A DNA stretch of 7,221 nt from Nitrospirota bacterium. GTDB taxonomy: Bacteria; Nitrospinota; Nitrospinia; Nitrospinales; Nitrospinaceae. The position numbers were made by a program, and so were the translations under genes. The stretch covers positions 1-7,221 of the forward strand of contig QIDN01000121.1 of NCBI GenBank assembly GCA_003229345.1, given 5' to 3'. Of the stretch, positions 1 to 4,294 are shown in pieces. The stretch's first letter is position 1. Every line of letters begins with the position of its first letter. Under the pieces are notes generated by a model. It was given only the letters and a program-made list of their open reading frames with translations, was not told where the DNA came from and made no database searches.

Positions 1-287
1 CCCTCCCCGTCGGGTATGCCGACGGATTGGAACGGCTCCTGACCAACCGGATGCAGGTGCTGGTGCGCGGTCACAAGGTGCCGCAAGTGGGAACCGTTTG
101 CATGGACATGTGCATGATTGATGTGACCGATATTGCGGAGGCGAAGGAAGGCGACGAGGTGGTCCTGTTCGGTCGACAAGGGAACGAAACCATCACCGCT
201 GACGAGATGGCGGTTCAAGCCGAAACCATCTCTTACGAGATTTTGTGTGGCGTTGGAAAACGGGTTCCCCGAATTTATATTCCTTGA
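1..287 (+). CDS. alr: Alanine racemase, C-terminal fragment (5' end outside window)
   Basis: PLP-dependent cytoplasmic enzyme that interconverts L- and D-alanine and supplies D-Ala for peptidoglycan. The reading frame is already open at the window edge (first whole codon at position 3), so about 94 residues of a roughly 370-residue family are visible. The fragment begins in the PVGYADG motif. Its Tyr (codon 15-17) corresponds to the catalytic tyrosine (Tyr265 in the Geobacillus enzyme) that acts opposite the PLP lysine. The GTVCMDMCMIDVTD segment matches the conserved GRxCMD block that carries the substrate-contacting Met. The tail, with a SYEILCGVGKRVPRIY-type ending, is the canonical end of the C-terminal beta domain. 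The TTG at 27 lies inside the motif and is not a start. The gene converges on pyrD with only 6 bp between stops. The family call is secure; whether it is the biosynthetic or a catabolic paralogue cannot be told. Confidence 0.95.
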   Translation, partial: LPVGYADGLERLLTNRMQVLVRGHKVPQVGTVCMDMCMIDVTDIAEAKEGDEVVLFGRQGNETITADEMAVQAETISYEILCGVGKRVPRIYIP

Positions 288-293
288 TATTAG

Positions 294-1208
294 CTACTTA
301 CGATTACTAATCTCATCTATCTTATTAATACCTTTGGCGGCGCACCAACGACGGATTCCGTCAATGATTTTGATGGTGACAGCAGGATCAAAAAAATTAG
401 CCGTGCCCACTTGAACCGCCGATGCACCGGCCATCAAAAATTCCAACGCGTCTTCCGCAGTGCGGATTCCTCCGATCCCGATCACGGGAATGCTCACCCC
501 CCGAGCCACCTGATACACCATGTTCAAAGCAATCGGTTTGATCGCCGGGCCGGACAACCCGCCACTGCCATTGGCGAGATAAGGTTTCCGGGTGTCAATG
601 TCCAGAGCCATTCCGACATAGGTATTGACGAGCGATACCGCATCGGCTCCCGCAGCTTCCGCCGCTTGAGCGATTTCACAGATATCAGTCACATTGGGGG
701 ACAGTTTCACGATTAAAAATTTTTGAGTGGCGGGACGCACCGCCTTCACCACCTGCTCCACAATTTGCGGATTCGAGCTGAAAGCAAGGCCGCCTGCCTC
801 CACATTGGGACAGGAAATATTCATTTCCAAGGCGTCGATGCGCTCCAGCGGGGAAAGCTGCCCGGCCATCTCGACATACTCCTGGACGGTCTCCCCGAAA
901 AAGTTGGCAATGATGCAGGTCTTATATTTCTGAAGGAGGGGAAGTTTTTCATCCCGGAATCGTTCGAGGCCGACATTTTCCAACCCGATGGCATTGAGCA
1001 TGCCCGAAGCGGTTTCATACACGCGGGGCACCGGGTTGCCCAGGCGGGGTTTCAGGGAGAGCCCCTTGGTGCACAATCCCCCCAATCGGTTGAGGTCAAG
1101 AAATGGAATGAACTCCAACCCATAGCCAAAAGTTCCTGATGCGGCAATGACAGGATTACTCAACTCAAGAGCGCCCAATTTGACTGAAATATCAGGATCA
1201 GAGGCCAT
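294..1208 (-). CDS. pyrD: Dihydroorotate dehydrogenase, class 1B-like catalytic subunit
   Basis: FMN-dependent cytosolic enzyme that oxidises dihydroorotate to orotate, the fourth step of de novo pyrimidine synthesis. It is 304 residues long, the normal length for class 1 catalytic subunits. There is no N-terminal membrane helix as in class 2 enzymes. Visible motifs: N72-AIGLEN near the substrate site; NISCPN at 130-135, whose Cys133 is the class 1 catalytic base (class 2 uses Ser); VKLSPN 167-172 with the FMN-contacting Lys; GGLSGPAIKP 216-225; GIGGI 244-248; and VQVGTANF 265-272 for FMN phosphate. Class 1B is inferred from overall resemblance, especially the GGLSGPAIKPIAL segment and the C-terminal block. 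Such enzymes normally pair with the FAD/[2Fe-2S] subunit PyrK, but no pyrK is next to it here. The ATG at 1208 follows an in-frame stop 8 codons upstream and has no clear Shine-Dalgarno. I found no convincing promoter for it. Confidence 0.95.
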   Translation of the reverse strand: MASDPDISVKLGALELSNPVIAASGTFGYGLEFIPFLDLNRLGGLCTKGLSLKPRLGNPVPRVYETASGMLNAIGLENVGLERFRDEKLPLLQKYKTCIIANFFGETVQEYVEMAGQLSPLERIDALEMNISCPNVEAGGLAFSSNPQIVEQVVKAVRPATQKFLIVKLSPNVTDICEIAQAAEAAGADAVSLVNTYVGMALDIDTRKPYLANGSGGLSGPAIKPIALNMVYQVARGVSIPVIGIGGIRTAEDALEFLMAGASAVQVGTANFFDPAVTIKIIDGIRRWCAAKGINKIDEISNRK

Positions 1209-1285
1209 CAGATGATTTGTTATAATTTGTTAAAATTAGACGGCGGCCTTTTAAGCCTAACCATATAAAAAACAATGCCTTTTGC

Positions 1286-1314
1286 TTGACACCCGGAATC
1301 ATGCTGGATATAAT
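1286..1314 (+). promoter_or_regulatory. Perfect-consensus sigma70-type promoter
   Basis: TTGACA at 1286-1291 and TATAAT at 1309-1314 are separated by exactly 17 bp, so all twelve consensus bases match at ideal spacing. An A-rich stretch at 1263-1272 lies where an UP element would sit. The expected start of transcription is around 1320-1322. It points at the SPOR gene and gives a leader of about 170 nt. No protein-coding gene covers it. Confidence 0.8.
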
Positions 1315-1320
1315 ATTCGT

Positions 1321-1492
1321 AGTTTCAGTGGGATAGAGGTTTTGGCGACCCCTGATAACACACCTATTCAAATTAACAGATTTTTGCCCACTTCGCATTT
1401 TTAAATCCGCCAGAGCCCGACTCTCCCCGACCCTGAATCCGAACGTAACAGCAACACCTTATTTCCAATAACCTTTCACTCCCAAAAAAATC
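1321..1492 (+). other. Long leader / intergenic segment before the SPOR gene
   Basis: This segment is about 172 nt between the inferred transcription start and the ATG at 1493. It holds no convincing coding sequence and no hairpin with a T-run that would end a small RNA. One long-range complementarity is visible: AGTGGG at 1327-1332 can pair with CCCACT at 1387-1392. The last part is pyrimidine-rich and lacks a Shine-Dalgarno, with CCCAAAAAAATC directly before the ATG. It matches no RNA family that I recognise. Confidence 0.4.
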
Positions 1493-2569
1493 ATGTCTGC
1501 TAAATTATTTAATGAGCCTCAACAGAGTGAACGACCCGGACATAAAAGGACCATCAAAAAAATCGACGATTTGATTCTGGATGCGGAGATCGAAGCCCAG
1601 ACCGAGATCAACCAAAAAATACGTTCCAGTAATACCAGAATGCTTTTGGCAGTTCTGGTTGGAGTGGGATTGTTATATGCTCTCTATTCGGGAGTGCAGA
1701 ACCAAACCATTCCTATGCCCTCCTTTCTAATGGAGGAAACCCAGGTCGCCCAAGCGCCGCCCGCACTGAAGCCTACGCCCATTCCCTTTCCAGTAACCGA
1801 ATCCGCTCCGGCTACTGAAACGGCAGTGCCATTCCTAAACGAACCGCAAGAGGAGAACCTGAGTCCTTTGGAAAATGAAGTGATTTCCATGATTCAGAAA
1901 AACCTCGGGAAACCAGGGGAAATAGCTTCAAACCCGGAACCGGCAGAGCCTTTCCAGCAGGATTCCCCAAAAGTTGAAAGTACTTCTCCATCCACTCCGG
2001 CTGAATCGACGCGCCCAGCAACCAACCCCGTGTTGAAACCCAGAACGGAGATAATACCAGCAGAGCCCTTTACTCCCAAATCTGTCGCGCCCCGGCTTAC
2101 AGCAGCGCAAAGTGAGTTTTTCATACAGGTGGGAGCCTTCTCAGTGAAAACAAACGCGGATCGCGTGATCAAGAAACTGATGTCCGGTGGATTTTCCCCG
2201 CTCGTTCAAACCCGCACAACCCGATCCTCCATGTATGTTGTTTTCATCGGGGGTTTCGCCGACAAACAAAGTCCGCAGAATATGATTACGGAATTAAGGA
2301 CCAAGGGATTGACCCCAACACTGAAAAAAAATGATAACGGGAGCTATTCCATTATTCTGGGCAAGGAAAGATCAAAGGAAAGAGCTGAGGCACTCAAACA
2401 GAGATTAACCAAACAAGGTATTTTCACCAGCCTGAAGCAGATGAAAATTGACATGCGAATGTTCATCGTCCGTGTTGGAGGTTTTGCAAGCAACACGAAC
2501 GCCTTGCAGGGCCAGAAAAAACTGGAGACTCTGGGGTACAGGGGCACTCTGATTCGCAAAAAATCCTGA
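1493..2569 (+). CDS. Single-pass membrane protein with tandem C-terminal SPOR domains
   Basis: Probable inner-membrane protein of 358 residues whose periplasmic end binds peptidoglycan. Layout: a polar cytoplasmic N-terminus (1-49); one hydrophobic helix at about 50-67 (MLLAVLVGVGLLYALYSG); a Pro/Glu/Thr-rich flexible linker (about 70-205) that would span the periplasm; then two SPOR units, 208-279 (starting EFFIQVGAFS) and 284-356 (starting SYSIILGKE). Each unit shows the beta-alpha-beta-beta-alpha-beta pattern with a central VVFIGGF or IVRVGGF strand. SPOR domains of FtsN, DamX and related proteins bind glycan strands stripped of stem peptides at division sites; a role in division or septal wall remodelling is inferred from that. 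No orthologue name is justified, because FtsN-like architecture is shared by many unrelated proteins. The start ATG lacks a Shine-Dalgarno but gives the standard topology. An A8 run at 2324-2331 lies between the two SPOR domains. The gene is transcribed alone and ends at a strong terminator. Confidence 0.88.
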   Translation: MSAKLFNEPQQSERPGHKRTIKKIDDLILDAEIEAQTEINQKIRSSNTRMLLAVLVGVGLLYALYSGVQNQTIPMPSFLMEETQVAQAPPALKPTPIPFPVTESAPATETAVPFLNEPQEENLSPLENEVISMIQKNLGKPGEIASNPEPAEPFQQDSPKVESTSPSTPAESTRPATNPVLKPRTEIIPAEPFTPKSVAPRLTAAQSEFFIQVGAFSVKTNADRVIKKLMSGGFSPLVQTRTTRSSMYVVFIGGFADKQSPQNMITELRTKGLTPTLKKNDNGSYSIILGKERSKERAEALKQRLTKQGIFTSLKQMKIDMRMFIVRVGGFASNTNALQGQKKLETLGYRGTLIRKKS

Positions 2570-2587
2570 CATTTTTGAGCTTCTTTT

Positions 2588-2617
2588 GCTCTCATCCCGC
2601 AGGATGAGGGCTTTTTT
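2588..2617 (+). terminator. Intrinsic terminator of the SPOR gene
   Basis: A 10-bp stem pairs 2588-2597 (GCTCTCATCC) with 2602-2611 (GGATGAGGGC), with one G-U wobble and a CGCA tetraloop. It is followed directly by six T residues (2612-2617). It lies 18 bp after the stop codon, which is classical rho-independent geometry. Confidence 0.92.
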
Positions 2618-2719
2618 ATGTTCCTTTCCGGAAAAAATATCCGAAATTCCGCATTTTTGAATGTAATATATGTCATCGTCAAACGACCAATTTGAAGTTT
2701 AAAAGGTTTCCCGCAATCC

Positions 2720-2746
2720 TTGCCCGGTTATGGGAAGAGATACTAT
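2720..2746 (+). promoter_or_regulatory. Weak candidate promoter for the small Lys-rich protein gene
   Basis: TTGCCC at 2720-2725 and TACTAT at 2741-2746 resemble -35 and -10 boxes, but the spacer is only 15 bp. The position fits: it is downstream of the previous terminator and about 45 bp before the start codon. Offered as the best visible candidate only. Confidence 0.25.
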
Positions 2747-2780
2747 TTCGCATCCATTAATCTGGTTCCATACCATACTC

Positions 2781-2785
2781 AGGAG
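2781..2785 (+). promoter_or_regulatory. Ribosome binding site
   Basis: AGGAG lies 6 nt before the ATG at 2792. It is the strongest Shine-Dalgarno on the plus strand of this window and fixes the start of the small exported protein. Confidence 0.85.
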
Positions 2786-2791
2786 TAGTTC

Positions 2792-3085
2792 ATGAAAAAG
2801 ACTGTCACCCTATTATCCGCTTTGATTTTTTCTCTCGCACTTTTGGTACCCAGCCTGATGTGGGCTGACGGGAAGCACATGAAAGAGGAGGGTTCCGGCA
2901 TGAAAATGGATAAATCCTCCCACGAAAATGACAAGAAACACTCCAAAGATTACAAAGACGGCAAAGGCCACATGAAGGCAGGTAGCGCCGGTAAGGAAGA
3001 GTATGATAAAAGCGCCGACCACAAAAAAATGGAAGAAGGCAGTAAAGACGGCAAAAAAATGAAAATGACTGCTCCGAAAAAATAG
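2792..3085 (+). CDS. Small exported Lys/Asp/Met/His-rich low-complexity protein
   Basis: This is a 97-residue protein of unknown function. Residues 1-25 form a clear Sec-type signal peptide: a KK start, a hydrophobic core from about 5 to 19, and a likely cut after WA at 25. The mature part is about 72 residues and very hydrophilic, with 20 Lys, 15 Asp/Glu, 7 Met and 5 His. It has no Cys and no hydrophobic core, so it is probably disordered. Short motifs such as KDGK, HMK and KMKM recur without a strict period. The look is reminiscent of small periplasmic 'MXKDX repeat' proteins, but the match is loose. His/Met/acidic richness could suit metal or polyanion binding; that is a guess. A good AGGAG site, a signal peptide and its own terminator make it a real gene rather than chance. 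It stands alone between two terminators, so neighbours give no functional clue. Confidence 0.82.
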   Translation: MKKTVTLLSALIFSLALLVPSLMWADGKHMKEEGSGMKMDKSSHENDKKHSKDYKDGKGHMKAGSAGKEEYDKSADHKKMEEGSKDGKKMKMTAPKK

Positions 3086-3117
3086 GGCCGTTAATCTCCG
3101 CAAAAAGCGCTTCACTC

Positions 3118-3158
3118 AGAAACCAGGGAATCCTGCGGGACTCCCTGGTTTTTCTTTT
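3118..3158 (+). terminator. Intrinsic terminator after the small exported protein gene
   Basis: A perfect 10-bp stem pairs AAACCAGGGA (3120-3129) with TCCCTGGTTT (3142-3151). A further 3-bp inner helix (TCC/GGA, TGCG loop) sits beyond one A-C mismatch. A T-rich tail (TTTCTTTTG) follows. It lies 32 bp after the stop codon. Confidence 0.88.
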
Positions 3159-3189
3159 GCTTTTTAATGAAATTTCGCACCAATTCTTG

Positions 3190-3195
3190 TATGAT
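3190..3195 (+). promoter_or_regulatory. Possible -10 box for the antiporter gene
   Basis: TATGAT is the best -10-like hexamer between the terminator and the antiporter start. I see no matching -35 box at 16-18 bp upstream, so this is weak. A 7-bp inverted repeat lies directly downstream at 3207-3236. Confidence 0.2.
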
Positions 3196-3206
3196 CCTCT
3201 AAGTTT

Positions 3207-3236
3207 GATTAACAAGAGTTCCCAATCTGGTTAATC
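3207..3236 (+). repeat. 7-bp inverted repeat, operator-like
   Basis: GATTAAC (3207-3213) and GTTAATC (3230-3236) are perfect reverse complements. They are 16 bp apart, with centres 23 bp apart, or about two helical turns. This geometry suits a dimeric DNA-binding regulator; it could also be chance in AT-rich DNA. Confidence 0.4.
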
Positions 3237-3261
3237 CGTTTTACATTCCAATTCTTGCCAC

Positions 3262-3330
3262 CCCTTGAACCGCAACCTTTCAGTTCACAATCCAGAAATA
3301 CTGAACTCCATTTGCCAACTGGTTCAAAGG
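3262..3330 (+). repeat. Nested inverted repeats in the antiporter leader
   Basis: The outer arms CCCTTGAACC (3262-3271) and GGTTCAAAGG (3321-3330) pair at 9 of 10 positions. Inside them AGTTCA (3282-3287) pairs perfectly with TGAACT (3302-3307). In RNA these could form a two-part hairpin ending 19 nt before the antiporter ATG, and its outer 3' arm contains the only purine-rich AAAGG in the leader. It resembles no riboswitch that I know. Confidence 0.45.
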
Positions 3331-3349
3331 CGATCACAAGACGATTGCT

Positions 3350-4291
3350 ATGACTACTGACCTTATCTATGTGCTGGCAGGCCTCGCCTTGTTATATTTC
3401 GGCGGTGAATCCCTGATTACCGGAAGCCTGCGGATCGCCCATCGTTTTAAAATCAGCCCCTTCGTGATTGGCGCTACAGTAATGGGATTCGGGACCTCAT
3501 CGCCCGAGATGGCGGTCAGCATACTCGCCTCCTTTCGGGACGAGGCCGAGGTAGCGGTTGGGAATGTCATCGGGAGTAACATCGCCAACGTGGGGCTGGT
3601 TCTCGGATTGACGGCCCTGATCATCCCTCTCACCATCGAGAAAAAACGGTTTAAAACCGAAACCCCTCCCCTTTTAATTGCCAGCTTCCTCATTCTATTT
3701 TTAGTCTGGGACTTTACCTTGTCCCGTTGGGAAGGCGTGTTATTACTGGCGGGATTGGTGATTTACACATGGAAAACGCTTAAAAATGATGAAGCCTCGG
3801 ATTTTGAGTTGGGGGAAGAAGTTTCTCTCTTCGCCGGTAAAGGAATCGGCTATCAAATTGGATTGGCTCTCGCGGGATTGGCACTTTTAGTCTTGGGAGC
3901 CGAATGGATGGTGCATGGCGCCGTCAACATCGCTCGGGAAATGGGAATCAGCGAGTGGTTTATCGGGATTTCTATCGTCGCGCTGGGAACCAGCTTACCC
4001 GAAATCGTGTCTTCCTTAATGTCCGCCCGACGGGGTCACGGCGAAATGGCTCTGGGAAATATATTTGGAAGTAATATCTTCAATATTTTTATGGTTCTGG
4101 GGGCCAGCGCTTCCCTTCATCCCCTGAACATCCAGGAAGCCATTCATCCCGACCTCCTGATCACCACCGGAGTGACCTGCCTGCTGCTGCTTCTCATCAG
4201 CCGTAAACATCAACTGAACAAGCTCGATGGCATCATCCTGCTACTGTGCTATTTCAGTTATATCGGATTGAAGGGGATGGGGATAATCTGA
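3350..4291 (+). CDS. CaCA-family calcium/sodium antiporter (YrbG-like)
   Basis: Inner-membrane cation exchanger of 313 residues, the usual size for prokaryotic Na+/Ca2+ exchangers with about ten transmembrane helices. Both signature alpha repeats are intact. Alpha-1 has GFGTSSPE at 46-53 and GNVIGSNIAN at 71-80. Alpha-2 has ALGTSLPE at 211-218 and GNIFGSNIFN at 236-245. Glu53 and Glu218 correspond to the ion-coordinating glutamates seen in the Methanocaldococcus NCX structure. The halves are inverted copies joined by a short acidic cytoplasmic loop (about 144-160), which has no regulatory CBD domains. Related proteins exchange Na+ or H+ for Ca2+ or other cations, so the exact ions are not determined. 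The ATG has only a poor Shine-Dalgarno (AAG about 9 nt upstream), and no better in-frame start exists. The gene is preceded by inverted repeats and ends 3 bp from the stop of the convergent gene, leaving no room for its own terminator. Confidence 0.94.
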   Translation: MTTDLIYVLAGLALLYFGGESLITGSLRIAHRFKISPFVIGATVMGFGTSSPEMAVSILASFRDEAEVAVGNVIGSNIANVGLVLGLTALIIPLTIEKKRFKTETPPLLIASFLILFLVWDFTLSRWEGVLLLAGLVIYTWKTLKNDEASDFELGEEVSLFAGKGIGYQIGLALAGLALLVLGAEWMVHGAVNIAREMGISEWFIGISIVALGTSLPEIVSSLMSARRGHGEMALGNIFGSNIFNIFMVLGASASLHPLNIQEAIHPDLLITTGVTCLLLLLISRKHQLNKLDGIILLLCYFSYIGLKGMGII

Positions 4292-4294
4292 TGG

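Noticed and set aside
411..1139. Plus-strand open frames of 138 and 101 codons across pyrD
   Set aside because: They lie antisense to a well-conserved enzyme with all its motifs and lack ribosome sites; they are shadows of pyrD codon structure.
1342..1404. TTG-started frame of 20 codons in the SPOR leader, with GAGG just upstream
   Set aside because: The GAGG-to-TTG spacing is too short (3 nt), the peptide is not recognisable, and a TTG start with 20 codons is easily chance. Could be revisited if the leader proves translated.
1321..1492. 6S RNA or known riboswitch in the SPOR leader
   Set aside because: No long near-continuous hairpin with a central bubble and no conserved riboswitch core was recognised; only one 6-bp long-range pairing is clear.
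2805..3215. Minus-strand frames of 136 and 100 codons over the small exported protein
   Set aside because: The plus-strand gene has a signal peptide, a ribosome site and a terminator. The antisense products are rich in Phe/Cys/Arg because they mirror AAA/GAA/CAC codons.
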